From assembly GCF_042610495.1 (NCBI RefSeq), contig NZ_JBHGAP010000001.1:992001-1056000 (forward strand): a DNA stretch of 64,000 nucleotides, given 5' to 3'. This DNA is from RU20A sp042610495. Its GTDB lineage: Bacteria > Pseudomonadota > Alphaproteobacteria > Rhizobiales > Rhizobiaceae. Position numbers and translations under genes: made by a program. This document shows, piece after piece, positions 8,525-17,332 of the stretch. Within the stretch, counting starts at the first letter, position 1. Each line of letters opens with the position of its first letter. The notes beneath the pieces are model-generated. The model did no database searches and had not been told where the DNA came from. It was given only the letters and a program-made list of their open reading frames with translations.

Positions 8525-9988
8525 TCAGGCGGCGCCATCCAAGAGCCGTGACAGGAAATCCGGCGACAGCATCGTCTCCAGTTCCGAGGCAACATCGTCG
8601 AGTGCGGCATCGACGGAGGCGCGGTAGTCCTCCACCCCGCCGCTGATGCCGAAATCGGCAAGAAGTGCGCGGCGGAAGGCATCGCTGGAAAACAGCCCGT
8701 GCAGATAGGTCCCGAACACCCGCCCGTCCGCCGACATCGCCCCGTCCGGCCGCCCGTCGATCAGGACGGGCGCGCGGGCGCAGTCCGCACCCGTCGTCTT
8801 GCCGAGATGGATTTCGTAGCCGGACAGCGCCACATCGTGCACGGTGGAATGGGCGGAGGAGTTGCGCACCGTCTTTTCCGGCGCCATCTCCGTCTCGATG
8901 TCGAGCAGGCCGAGGCCCGCGATCTCCCGCTCGCTGCCCTCGATGCCGAGCGGATCGGTCACGCGCTGCCCCAGCATCTGGTAGCCGCCACAAATACCGA
9001 TCACCTGCCCGCCGCGCCGCCGGTGCCGGGCCAGATCCTGGTCCCAGCCTTGCATGCGGAAATCCCTAAGGTCGGCAATGGTCGATTTCGAGCCCGGCAG
9101 GATGATGAGACCGGCATCGGCCGGCAGCCGCTCGCCCGGCCGCACGAAGACGAGGTCAACCTCCGGCTCCTGCGCCAGCGGGTCGAGATCGTCGAAATTG
9201 GCGATCCGCGGCAAGACCGGCACGGCGATCTTCAGCGCCCGCCCGCGACCGGCAAGACGCCGCTCCAGCACCACCGAATCCTCCGCCGGCAGGCGGCCGG
9301 CGGCCTTCAACCAGGTCACGACGCCGAAGCAGGGCCAGCCGGTGAACGCGCCGATCGCCGTCAGCCCGTCATCGAACAGGCTGACGTCACCGCGGAACTT
9401 GTTGATGATGTAGCCCGCGATCATCGCCCGGTCTTCCGGCGGCAGGATCGCATGCGTGCCGACAAGAGAGGCGATCACGCCGCCCCGGTCGATATCGCCG
9501 ACCAGCACCACCGGCACGCCGGCCCGCGTCGCAAAGCCCATATTGGCGATATCGCCGGCCCGGAGATTGATTTCCGCCGGCGAGCCCGCGCCCTCGACGA
9601 TCACGAGATCGGCGCCCTGTTCGACGATCGAAAAGCTCTCCAGCACCGCATCCATCAGCTTCGGCTTCAGCGCCTGATAGTCGCGCCCCCGCGCCTGCCC
9701 CGCCACCTTGCCCTGCACGATGATCTGGCTGCCGACCTCCGACTGCGGCTTCAGGAGAACAGGGTTCATGTGCACCGACGAGGGCACGCGCGCGGCGATC
9801 GCCTGCAGCCACTGCGCCCGCCCGATCTCGCCGCCATCATCGGAAACGGCGGCGTTGTTCGACATGTTCTGCGGCTTGAACGGGGCCACCTTCAGACCCC
9901 GGTTGGAGGCCAGCCGGCAGAGCCCCGCCACCAATACCGATTTTCCGACATCGGAGCCGGTCCCCTGCAGCATGATCGCGCGCGTCAT
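8525..9988 (-). CDS. cobQ: Cobyric acid synthase
   Basis: Glutamine-dependent amidotransferase of 487 residues that amidates the b, d, e and g side chains of adenosyl-cobyrinic acid a,c-diamide. The N-terminal ATP-binding motif is MLQGTGSDVGKS, followed by PFKPQNMSNNA. The C-terminal class-I-like glutaminase domain carries the nucleophile motif GICGGYQMLG and the histidine region GTYLHGLF. The ATG at 9988 with GGAG about 8 bases upstream was chosen; upstream in-frame codons give non-family sequence. It ends some 75 bases before the riboswitch, so it may have its own promoter while sharing the strand with cobP-O. Confidence 0.96.
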   Translation of the reverse strand: MTRAIMLQGTGSDVGKSVLVAGLCRLASNRGLKVAPFKPQNMSNNAAVSDDGGEIGRAQWLQAIAARVPSSVHMNPVLLKPQSEVGSQIIVQGKVAGQARGRDYQALKPKLMDAVLESFSIVEQGADLVIVEGAGSPAEINLRAGDIANMGFATRAGVPVVLVGDIDRGGVIASLVGTHAILPPEDRAMIAGYIINKFRGDVSLFDDGLTAIGAFTGWPCFGVVTWLKAAGRLPAEDSVVLERRLAGRGRALKIAVPVLPRIANFDDLDPLAQEPEVDLVFVRPGERLPADAGLIILPGSKSTIADLRDFRMQGWDQDLARHRRRGGQVIGICGGYQMLGQRVTDPLGIEGSEREIAGLGLLDIETEMAPEKTVRNSSAHSTVHDVALSGYEIHLGKTTGADCARAPVLIDGRPDGAMSADGRVFGTYLHGLFSSDAFRRALLADFGISGGVEDYRASVDAALDDVASELETMLSPDFLSRLLDGAA

Positions 9989-10090
9989 TCCGTCTCCGTC
10001 CGATTGTGGCAGAACCGCCGCAATCCCCTGCCCTGCCTCAATTTCGCCGCCTCCGTTTATGCACCGGAAGCGGTGCTCGACGGAGGAGCC

Positions 10091-10105
10091 ATGCAAAGTT
10101 TGCAT
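10091..10105. promoter_or_regulatory. Palindrome ATGCAAA-G-TTTGCAT in the cobQ / small-ORF divergent region
   Basis: A perfect 7-base inverted repeat with a one-base centre lies about 100 bases upstream of cobQ and 120 bases upstream of the small gene at 10226. The symmetry and location suggest a transcription-factor site; the regulator is unknown. Confidence 0.4.
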
Positions 10106-10225
10106 AGTATCGCATTTGCGACATTCGCAGCCGATTTCGGCGTTGCGAAGCCGCATATCCGAGCCTATATCAGCGCCATCAACACGAAGGAAGCGCGAGA
10201 CTTCCTCTTACCTGAGGTCACACCC

Positions 10226-10369
10226 ATGCTGTTCATCTTCAGCAAGCCGAATTTTCTCCAGATCGCCTGGAACTCCCAGGTGCCGGCAAACCAGTCGCGC
10301 GTCCGCAACATGGTCGCCGATTCCCCGATGGGCCCGCTCGGCTTCATCCGCACCCGCAACGTCGGCTGA
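10226..10369 (+). CDS. Small hypothetical protein (47 aa)
   Basis: Short frame beginning MLFIFSKPNFLQIAWNSQ and ending GFIRTRNVG. Third positions are almost all G or C, as in the neighbouring real genes, GAGG lies about 9 bases before the ATG, and a strong intrinsic terminator follows within 30 bases. These three signs support a genuine small gene rather than a chance frame. No family is recognised. It is hydrophobic only at the very N-terminus and has no clear signal peptide. Confidence 0.55.
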   Translation: MLFIFSKPNFLQIAWNSQVPANQSRVRNMVADSPMGPLGFIRTRNVG

Positions 10370-10396
10370 TATTCTGAGACTATGGCGGACCGAACG

Positions 10397-10424
10397 AAGG
10401 CGCGCTCCCGAGTGCGCCTTTTTT
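10397..10424 (+). terminator. Intrinsic terminator after the 47-aa ORF
   Basis: AAGGCGC-G-CTC-cc-GAG-T-GCGCCTT hairpin followed by a run of T (10419-10424). Confidence 0.8.
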
Positions 10425-11163
10425 CATGTCGCAAGTTTTCATTTCGCAAGCAGGTCTATGTGGGAGATCGCCTCTGCAGACACGCGAAGGCCGCGCCGAA
10501 CCTCAAGGAGGATCGCGCGGCCCGCCAAAATACGCCTGGCCAAACGGGAAAATACGCATCCCGCAATCGCTGCAGGTCCGGTACGCACAACCTGATCCGG
10601 ACCAGCGGCAGTGTCCCCCGCCGCAAGAAGACAAATAGCGGGACATCGTTACCGGTTGGTTAGCGGGTGGTAAACCAATGGTGAACAGGCGAAATTTCAC
10701 TTTTTTCCCGTGTGCGAAAAATATTTCGCTCGACGCAGACAGGATAGCAAGTGTCTGAAATGAAACAGAGTCTTGACACCGATGTGTCACAGACGCCAAA
10801 TTTGCCCACGAGAAGGGCATTTGTCTGCGCATTTTTTGCCGAAAATGTCGCAATCGCCGATTTTCCCTTTCCTTGACCGGCCTTTGTCTGGAACAGCATC
10901 GGCCTCGGTGCGGACCGGGGCGGTTGATTTCTCTTCCGGATTACTTAGGCTCCTCCCATGGCTCCGAAACGACCGGACCGGCGGCTGATAGCAGGCGACC
11001 GTAAAACAGGTTCGGCGGGGCCCGGTCTTGCACGGGGAAAGCCGGTTGCAACCAGCCTTCTCCCCGTTGGGGGCCAGTGAAACGTTTGGCTCCGGGGCGC
11101 CGCAGCACCCTGGCTCGCCGCGCACATCGAACGCTGCATCCAGACTGGGAGGTCTGAGAGACC
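10425..11163. other. Long upstream region of the betaine transporter, with a candidate operator at 10714-10729
   Basis: About 740 bases without a convincing gene; open frames here have low-complexity or cysteine/serine-rich translations and no family. It contains the perfect inverted repeat GCGAAA-AATA-TTTCGC (10714-10729) and a related GCGAAATTTC at 10689-10698, in the most AT-rich part of the region, which is where a promoter would be expected. A long untranslated leader, or an unrecognised regulatory RNA, could fill the rest. Confidence 0.45.
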
Positions 11164-12162
11164 ATGAAGAAACTGCTCGCATCCACCGTCATCGCCGCAG
11201 GCTTCTATGCCCTGGCCGGTTCGGCCGCCTACGCAGACTGTGGCGAAGTCTCGATTGCCGAAATGAACTGGGCGTCCGCCGGTGTCGCCGCCCATGTGGA
11301 CAAGTTCATTCTCGAAAACGGTTACGGCTGCACGGCGACGCTGGTCACCGGCGATACCATGCCGACCTTTGCGTCCATGAACGAAAAGGGCCAGCCGGAC
11401 ATGGCGCCGGAACTTTGGGTCAACGCCGTGCGCACGCCGCTGGACGCTGCCGTCAAGGAAGGCCGCCTGATCGAAGCCGCCAAGATCCTGAACGAAGGCG
11501 GCGTCGAAGGCTGGTGGATTCCGAAGTTCCTCGCCGACGCCCACCCCGACATCAAGACGGTCGAGGATGCGCTGAAGCATCCCGAACTCTTCCCGGCGCC
11601 GGAAGATGCCTCGAAGGCCGCCATCACCAACTGCCCGGCCGGCTGGAACTGCCAGGTCTCGACCGCCAACCTTTACCGCGCGCTCGGCGCCGAAAAGGCC
11701 GGTTTCGAACTGATCGATACCGGCTCGGCTGCAGGCCTCGACGGCTCGATCGCCAACGCCTTCGAAAACAAGAAGGGCTGGCTCGGCTACTACTGGGCAC
11801 CGACGGCCATCCTCGGCAAGTACGAGATGACCCGCCTGTCCTTCGGCGTCGAGCATAACAAGGCCGACTGGGATGCCTGCACGGCCGTTCCGGACTGCCC
11901 GGATCCGAAGGTGAACGCCTATCCGGTCTCCGACGTCTACACGGTCGTGACCAAGGGCTTCGCCGACAAGGCTGGCGTCGCCATGGACTACGTCAAGGCC
12001 CGCAACTGGGACAACGGCACCGTGAACAAGGTTCTGGCCTGGATGGACAGCAACCAGGGCACCAACGAGGACGGCGCCAAGTACTTCCTGCAGAACTTCC
12101 CGGACATGTGGACCAAGTGGGTCTCCCCGGAAGTGGCTGAAAAGGTCAAGGCCGCCCTCTAA
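11164..12162 (+). CDS. Glycine/proline betaine-type ABC transporter, periplasmic substrate-binding protein
   Basis: OpuAC/ProX-family solute-binding protein of 332 residues. A Sec signal peptide with cleavage after AYA (about residue 24) precedes the mature start DCGEVSIAEMNWAS. The aromatic and cysteine-bearing stretches GWWIPKFL, CPAGWNCQVS and KKGWLGYYWAPTAIL fit ligand boxes of quaternary-amine binders. A strong hairpin after the gene and a 288-base gap separate it from the permease, consistent with higher expression of the binding protein. With the next two genes it forms a complete importer. The precise substrate (betaine, proline betaine, choline, carnitine) cannot be read from sequence alone. 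Confidence 0.88.
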   Translation: MKKLLASTVIAAGFYALAGSAAYADCGEVSIAEMNWASAGVAAHVDKFILENGYGCTATLVTGDTMPTFASMNEKGQPDMAPELWVNAVRTPLDAAVKEGRLIEAAKILNEGGVEGWWIPKFLADAHPDIKTVEDALKHPELFPAPEDASKAAITNCPAGWNCQVSTANLYRALGAEKAGFELIDTGSAAGLDGSIANAFENKKGWLGYYWAPTAILGKYEMTRLSFGVEHNKADWDACTAVPDCPDPKVNAYPVSDVYTVVTKGFADKAGVAMDYVKARNWDNGTVNKVLAWMDSNQGTNEDGAKYFLQNFPDMWTKWVSPEVAEKVKAAL

Positions 12163-12176
12163 GGCGCAGTGTCACG

Positions 12177-12215
12177 GGCAGTCGCCATGCACCGACGCAT
12201 GGCGACTGCCTTTTT
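12177..12215 (+). terminator. Strong hairpin between binding protein and permease
   Basis: GGCAGTCGCCATGC (12177-12190), 6-base loop, perfect complement (12197-12210), then TTTTT. It probably acts as a partial terminator or 3' stabiliser for the binding-protein mRNA. Confidence 0.85.
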
Positions 12216-12450
12216 GTCGTCAGTCATCGCTGCAAGCAGACCGGCTGATGACATCTCGATGTCCGGAAGACTGGTCACAACGCCGTTTCCATGGAACGGT
12301 GCGTCGCAAACCGCCAAGCGGCGCGCGCCAATTTCGCCGACGATCATGAGAGCGGACGCCCTTAAGGGCGCTGGACACAAGAGCAGCCATCGCCAACACG
12401 AGCGATCAGGCCGCCATCCGGGTCCGTGACGGACATAAAAGGGGACAAGA

Positions 12451-13362
12451 ATGGCATCTTTATGTAGCATGCTGCCGGAATTGCTGTGCAAATTCCCGGC
12501 GATAGATGACACGACCATCCGAACCGCGCGCAAGACGATCGATGATGGCTTCAAGGGCTTCGTTCGCGCCTATGGCAATGCGATCGACTCGCTCGTCCAG
12601 CCGCTCCAGTGGTTCCTGAATTTCCTCGAAGGCGTCTTCGTCAACACGCCCTGGATCATCATCCTCGCCGCAATGGTCGCCGTCGTCTATGCTGGCAGCC
12701 GCAACATGAGGATCACCATCGGCACCGCGCTCGCCATGGCGGCCATCGGCCTTGTCGGCCTGTGGAACGACACGATGATCACGCTCGCCATGGTCACCGT
12801 CTGTACGCTGATCTCCATTCTCATCGGCATCCCAATCGGCATCGTCATGGCGCGTTCGGATCGCGCCCAGGGGATCGTCAATCCGATCCTCGACGTCATG
12901 CAGACCATGCCGAGCTTCGTCTACCTCATTCCAGTCGTCATGATCTTCGGCATCGGCAAGGTGCCGGGCCTGATCGCCGTCGTCATCTACGCCGTTCCGC
13001 CGATGATCCGCCTTACCAACCTCGGCATCCGCCTGGTGGACAAGGAAGTGCTGGAAGCAGCCGACGCCTTCGGCTCCTCCGGCTGGCAGAAGCTGAAGAA
13101 CGTGCAGATGCCGCTGGCGCTGCCCACCATCATGGCCGGCATCAACCAAACCATCATGATGTCGCTCGCCATGGTCGTCGTCGCCTCCATGATCGGCGTC
13201 GGCGGTCTCGGCCGCAACGTGCTGCAGGCCATCAACAACCAGTTCTTCACGGTCGGCTTCCTGAACGGCTTCTCGCTGGTCGCGATCGCCATCATCTTCG
13301 ACCGCACCAGCCAGGCCTTCGGCCGGCGCCTGCAGAAGCATTCGGAGGTCATCCATGGCTAG
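12451..13362 (+). CDS. Betaine-type ABC transporter permease (ProW/OpuAB family)
   Basis: Inner-membrane permease of 303 residues with an N-terminal cytoplasmic region, several transmembrane segments from about residue 67 onward and the binding-protein-dependent transport loop EAADAFGSSGWQKLKNVQMPLALPTIMAG, which contacts the ATPase. GGGGAC lies just upstream of the ATG. The 3' end overlaps the ATPase gene by 8 bases, indicating translational coupling. The family imports glycine betaine or related osmolytes. Confidence 0.92.
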   Translation: MASLCSMLPELLCKFPAIDDTTIRTARKTIDDGFKGFVRAYGNAIDSLVQPLQWFLNFLEGVFVNTPWIIILAAMVAVVYAGSRNMRITIGTALAMAAIGLVGLWNDTMITLAMVTVCTLISILIGIPIGIVMARSDRAQGIVNPILDVMQTMPSFVYLIPVVMIFGIGKVPGLIAVVIYAVPPMIRLTNLGIRLVDKEVLEAADAFGSSGWQKLKNVQMPLALPTIMAGINQTIMMSLAMVVVASMIGVGGLGRNVLQAINNQFFTVGFLNGFSLVAIAIIFDRTSQAFGRRLQKHSEVIHG

Positions 13363-14395
13363 TCACGCGATCGAGGTGAAGAACCTCTACAAGATCTTCG
13401 GCCCCAACGGTCGCGCCTTCGTCGATCAGGTCAAGGCCGGCCTCGGCAAGGCGGAACTGAACGAAAAGCACGGCCATGTGCTCGGCCTGCAGGACATCAA
13501 CATCTCCATGCCCGCCGGCGGCATCATGGTGGTGATGGGCCTGTCCGGCTCCGGCAAATCGACGCTGATCCGCCACATCAACCGCCTGATCGATCCGACA
13601 GCCGGCGAAGTGCTCTATGACGGCGTCGACATCTGCAAGATGAACGAGAACGATCTCAGGGAATTCCGCCGCCACAAGACGGCGATGGTGTTCCAGAAGT
13701 TCGCGCTGCTGCCGCACCGCACGGTCATCGAAAACACCATCTACGGTCTGGAAATCCAGGGCGTGGACCGGACGGAAAGCCAGAAGCGGGCGCGCGGCTG
13801 GATCGAGCGCGTCGGCCTCAAGGGCTTCGAAAACCACTATCCCAACCAGTTGTCGGGCGGCATGCAGCAGCGTGTCGGCCTCGCCCGCGCACTCACCAAC
13901 GATGCCGACATCCTGCTGATGGACGAAGCCTATTCGGCACTCGATCCGCTGATCCGCGTCGACATGCAGACGGTTCTGCTCGATCTGCAGAAGGAACTGA
14001 AGAAGACCGTCGTCTTCATCACCCACGATCTCGACGAGGCGCTGCGCCTCGGCGACAAGATCGCCATCCTGCGCGATGGCCGCGTGGTGCAGCAGGGCAG
14101 CGGCCAGGAGATCGTGCTCCACCCCGCAGACGACTACATCACCGCCTTCGTGAAGGAAGTGAACCGCGGCCGCGTGATCAATGTCGAGACCATCATGCAT
14201 CCGATCAGCGGTCAGCCCACCGGCATGCCCATCACAACAGGCACGGTGCTTGAACATGCTGCCCGCCAGATGACGGCCAACAACATCACGACGGCCCATG
14301 TGGTCGATGCGGCCGGCCGGCCGGTCGGCGCCATCGATCTCGCCTCGATCATTTCGGCAATGGTCACCCCGACGACGCATCTGAAGGCGGCCTGA
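13355..14395 (+). CDS. Betaine-type ABC transporter ATP-binding protein (ProV/OpuAA family)
   Basis: ATPase of 346 residues. The motifs are Walker A GLSGSGKST, Q-loop MVFQKFALLPHRTV, signature LSGGMQQRVGLARAL, Walker B ILLMDEAYSALDP and H-loop VFITHDLDEAL. The region ahead of Walker A (VDQVKAGLGKAELNEKHG) is the insertion typical of ProV/OpuAA. The C-terminal part holds only one recognisable CBS-like stretch (NNITTAHVVDAAGRPVGAID), shorter than in ProV, so an osmosensing role is uncertain. It overlaps the permease gene and is followed by a terminator-like hairpin. Confidence 0.93.
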   Translation: MASHAIEVKNLYKIFGPNGRAFVDQVKAGLGKAELNEKHGHVLGLQDINISMPAGGIMVVMGLSGSGKSTLIRHINRLIDPTAGEVLYDGVDICKMNENDLREFRRHKTAMVFQKFALLPHRTVIENTIYGLEIQGVDRTESQKRARGWIERVGLKGFENHYPNQLSGGMQQRVGLARALTNDADILLMDEAYSALDPLIRVDMQTVLLDLQKELKKTVVFITHDLDEALRLGDKIAILRDGRVVQQGSGQEIVLHPADDYITAFVKEVNRGRVINVETIMHPISGQPTGMPITTGTVLEHAARQMTANNITTAHVVDAAGRPVGAIDLASIISAMVTPTTHLKAA

Positions 14396-14439
14396 TCGCG
14401 CCGGACAACGCGGCGCATCACCGTCACGCATCCCAAAGC

Positions 14440-14469
14440 AAAGGCCTCGCCCATCCGGGCGGGGCCTTT
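14440..14469 (+). terminator. Terminator-like hairpin after the transporter operon
   Basis: AAAGGCCTCGCCC / GGGCGGGGCCTTT arms with one G-U pair and a 4-base loop; only a short T tract is present. Confidence 0.6.
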
Positions 14470-14715
14470 CACTCAAGGAAAAGGCGAAACCAACTCCGGC
14501 ATCGCGGGCACGCTTCGGGTTATATCGCTACGTCCGGAGATCGAGGCGACCGCGCGCCATGCGTGGCCATCCTCTCCCCGTTCTGCAGGCTCGCCAGACC
14601 TCGTCGTCATCAGGCATTAAGCACGCCTTAACCATGTTCGGCACAGGGTAGGCTCCAGGCAAACTGCCCTTCCCAACCCGTCACCGGCCCAAGCCACTAC
14701 CGGAAAGTCATCACC

Positions 14716-16032
14716 GTGCGCAGCGCCGACATCAGGACCGCGATACCACCCGACATCGGGCCCGGCCTCGACCGGGTGGTCCGCACGGCGGCTTCCATTC
14801 TCTCGGGCTTCGGCCTGTTCATCATCATCTTTACGCTGACGCCCTTCCTGGGCGACCTCGATCCCGATGTCGTGGTGGTCGATACGGCCAATGTCGTCAA
14901 TCAGGTGGGCTATCTCGGTCTTGGCCTCGTCTTTCTCTTCGCCATTCTCGTGACCGTGGAGCGGGGAAAACTCTCGCGCCTCGTCTCGCCAAGCTGGCTG
15001 ATCGTCTTTGCGCTCGCCTACGTCTCCTGCCTGCAATCCTGGGATCCCCAATCGGCCGCGCGCGGGCTGACGCTCAGCCTCGTTGCCATGCTGATCGTGA
15101 TCGGCCTGATCGCCATCCCGCGCAGCGAGCGCGACTTCGTCAATGCGGGTGCAACAGCCGTCCTTGCGCTGGTGCTGATTGACTACGCCGCCCTCGTCGT
15201 CCTGCCAGCCAAGGCCATCCACCAGAGCACGGGCGCGGAAGCCTGGCATGCCGGCTTCTGGCGCGGCCACCTGATCCACAAGAACGTCACGGCGCCGATC
15301 TTCTCGGTGATCGCCATGTTCGGCATCTACGCGTTCCGATGCGGCGCCATGCTGCGCGGTGCGGCGATCACGCTGCTCGCCTTCATCTTCGTGGCCCATA
15401 CCGGGTCCAAGACCACCATGGGCTTCCTGCCCGTCGCTATCATGCTCGTCCTTGCCGGCCGCGCCATCGGCAGTTCCCTTTTCACGATCATCTCGCACGC
15501 CATGTTCACCGTGCTCGTTGGCTGCCTGACAATCGGCACGATCTTCTCGCCGACTTTCCTGCACATCACGTCGGCCATTCTCGAGGACTATACCTTTACC
15601 GGACGCGACGCGATCTGGCGGTTCGGCGCGGCCGCGATTGCCGATCATCCCTGGTTTGGCCATGGCTTTGCCGGCTTCTGGCTCTCGCCCGTTATCATGG
15701 GCATGGAAGCCAATTTCGAGGAAAACTGGGACGTGCGCGGCATCGTCTCCGGGCACAATACGTTCCTCGACGCCATCATCACCTTCGGCCTGATCGGCGG
15801 GCCGATCATCATCGCCATTCTCTTCGTCAAGCCGCTCTTCGACTATGTGAAGGCAACGCGATATCCCGCCAACCGCGCCTTTGCCGATTTCTGCATGATG
15901 GTCATCATCTTCATGACCTATAACGGCATGCTGGAATCCTTCATCTTCAACCGCGCCGATCCGCAGTGGCTTCTGACGGCGCTGGCCATCTTCGGCCTCG
16001 GCATGGCCCGGCACGCCGATTTCCGCCGCTGA
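14716..16032 (+). CDS. O-antigen ligase / ExoQ-type polysaccharide polymerase family membrane protein
   Basis: Polytopic membrane protein of 438 residues with roughly ten hydrophobic segments. The Wzy/WaaL signature region is visible as FWRGHLIHKNVTAPIFSV, GRDAIWRFG and the large periplasmic loop leading to VSGHNTFLDAIITFGLIG. Relatives polymerise or ligate surface polysaccharide (ExoQ, WaaL). The start is GTG without a strong ribosome binding site, so the N-terminus is tentative. No other polysaccharide genes flank it, so its polymer is unknown. Confidence 0.82.
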   Translation: MRSADIRTAIPPDIGPGLDRVVRTAASILSGFGLFIIIFTLTPFLGDLDPDVVVVDTANVVNQVGYLGLGLVFLFAILVTVERGKLSRLVSPSWLIVFALAYVSCLQSWDPQSAARGLTLSLVAMLIVIGLIAIPRSERDFVNAGATAVLALVLIDYAALVVLPAKAIHQSTGAEAWHAGFWRGHLIHKNVTAPIFSVIAMFGIYAFRCGAMLRGAAITLLAFIFVAHTGSKTTMGFLPVAIMLVLAGRAIGSSLFTIISHAMFTVLVGCLTIGTIFSPTFLHITSAILEDYTFTGRDAIWRFGAAAIADHPWFGHGFAGFWLSPVIMGMEANFEENWDVRGIVSGHNTFLDAIITFGLIGGPIIIAILFVKPLFDYVKATRYPANRAFADFCMMVIIFMTYNGMLESFIFNRADPQWLLTALAIFGLGMARHADFRR

Positions 16033-16073
16033 TCAGCCACGCAAAACATCGCATCCACATGCGGCCTTGCCAT

Positions 16074-16095
16074 CACATAAAGATATCTTTATATC
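16074..16095. promoter_or_regulatory. SahR-type operator candidate upstream of bmt
   Basis: A 16-base perfect palindrome ATAAAGATATCTTTAT (16077-16092) is followed by ATC, so the right half-site is TCTTTATATC. The same half-site with the same spacing recurs at 25651-25672. The AAAGA-NN-TCTTT pattern resembles my recollection of the S-adenosylhomocysteine-responsive SahR motif of proteobacteria. It lies 31 bases before the bmt start. Confidence 0.65.
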
Positions 16096-16125
16096 TCTCT
16101 GTAATTGATTTCGAGAGGGTGCCCG

Positions 16126-17142
16126 ATGACTGCTGCCGCCAATCCGCTTTCCGACCTGCTCCAGAAGAAGGGCGTGCTGCTCGCCGACGGCGCCACCGGC
16201 ACCTCGCTGTTTGCCATGGGCCTGGAGGCCGGCGAAGCGCCGGAACTGTGGAACGAGGCAAAGCCCGAAAACATCACGAAGCTTCATCAGGACTTCGTCG
16301 ATGCCGGCGCCGACATCATCCTCACCAATTCCTTCGGCGGCACCCGCCATCGCCTGAAGCTCCATCATGCTCAGGACCGCGTGCATGCGCTCAACAAGCG
16401 CGCCGCCGAGATCGCCCGCGCCGTGGCCGACAAGGCGCCGCGCAAGGTCATCACCGCCGGTTCGGTCGGCCCGACGGGTGAGCTGCTGATCCCGCTCGGC
16501 GCCCTCTCCTACGAGGACGCCGTCGAGGCCTTCGCCGAACAGATGGAAGGCCTGAAGGCCGGCGGCGCCGAGGTGCTCTGGATCGAGACCATGTCCTCGG
16601 CAGACGAAATCCGCGCCGCTGCCGAAGCGGCCGTGCGCGTCGGCCTGCCCTATGTCTATACCGGCTCCTTCGACACCGCCGGCAAGACCATGATGGGCCT
16701 GCACCCGCGCGACATCCATGCGGTGGCCAAGGATATTGGCGACGGCCCGGTCGCGGTCGGCGCCAATTGCGGCGTCGGCGCCTCCGACATCCTCTCCTCG
16801 CTCCTCGACATGACCGAGGCCGATCCGAACGCGACGGTTGTCGTCAAGGGCAATTGCGGCATTCCAGAATTCCGCGGCTCGGAAATCTTCTATTCCGGCA
16901 CGCCGCCGCTGATGGCCGACTATGCGCGCCTTGCCCGCGATGCCGGCGCGAAGATCATCGGCGGCTGCTGCGGCACGTCCTGCAACCACCTCGCCGCCAT
17001 GCGCGAGGCGCTCGACAGCCACACGCCCGGCCCGCGCCCGACGCTGGATACCATCGTCGAGCGCATCGGCCCGCTGCGCAACAAGACCGCCAACGAAGGC
17101 CCGACAGCAGCCCCGCGCGAACGCCGCGGCCGTCGCGGCTAA
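16126..17142 (+). CDS. bmt: Homocysteine S-methyltransferase domain protein (Bmt, betaine-homocysteine methyltransferase type)
   Basis: Single-domain S-methyltransferase (PF02574) of 338 residues. The zinc ligands are C215 (GANCGVG) and C281/C282 (IGGCCGTS); the barrel start VLLADGATGTSLF and TNSFGG are typical. It moves a methyl group to homocysteine to form methionine. Sinorhizobium Bmt uses glycine betaine as donor, but stand-alone domains of this kind also act as the homocysteine-methylating part of a split methionine synthase. The ATG at 16126 with GAGAGG upstream was chosen over a TTG at 16105. The SahR-type operator upstream fits a methionine-cycle enzyme. The Arg-rich tail (RERRGRRG) resembles those of two other cluster proteins. 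Confidence 0.9.
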   Translation: MTAAANPLSDLLQKKGVLLADGATGTSLFAMGLEAGEAPELWNEAKPENITKLHQDFVDAGADIILTNSFGGTRHRLKLHHAQDRVHALNKRAAEIARAVADKAPRKVITAGSVGPTGELLIPLGALSYEDAVEAFAEQMEGLKAGGAEVLWIETMSSADEIRAAAEAAVRVGLPYVYTGSFDTAGKTMMGLHPRDIHAVAKDIGDGPVAVGANCGVGASDILSSLLDMTEADPNATVVVKGNCGIPEFRGSEIFYSGTPPLMADYARLARDAGAKIIGGCCGTSCNHLAAMREALDSHTPGPRPTLDTIVERIGPLRNKTANEGPTAAPRERRGRRG

Positions 17143-17145
17143 AGC

Positions 17146-17250
17146 ATGTCGCGCAAAAGTGTGCAGCGGTTTTGCGGTAACGACATGCGATAGAACAAAA
17201 AGCGAAAGCGTCAGGAGCGAATCTGAAAGATCGCGATGCGCTTTAGGCAA
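17146..17250. repeat. Rhizobial intergenic repeat element
   Basis: The block beginning CATGTCGCGCAAAAGTGTGC, through GCGGTTTTGCG, ACGACATGCG and AAAGATCGCGATGCGCTTTA, matches a palindromic repeat I recognise from many Rhizobiales intergenic regions. It sits directly after bmt. Its function is unknown; it may stabilise or terminate the transcript. Confidence 0.6.
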
Positions 17251-17332
17251 CGGTGGATCACGAAGCCGGCGGATTGAAGCCCGCCGGCCGATCCCCTATC
17301 ACATCCGGGTGATGAGCCGGAGACGAGTCGCC

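Noticed and set aside
10503..10853. 116-codon minus-strand frame upstream of the betaine-binding protein
   Set aside because: Mixed Cys/Ser/Arg composition, AT-rich ends, and it covers the likely promoter region.
12159..12554. Frames between the binding-protein and permease genes
   Set aside because: They overlap a strong terminator and read through the permease start; no family.
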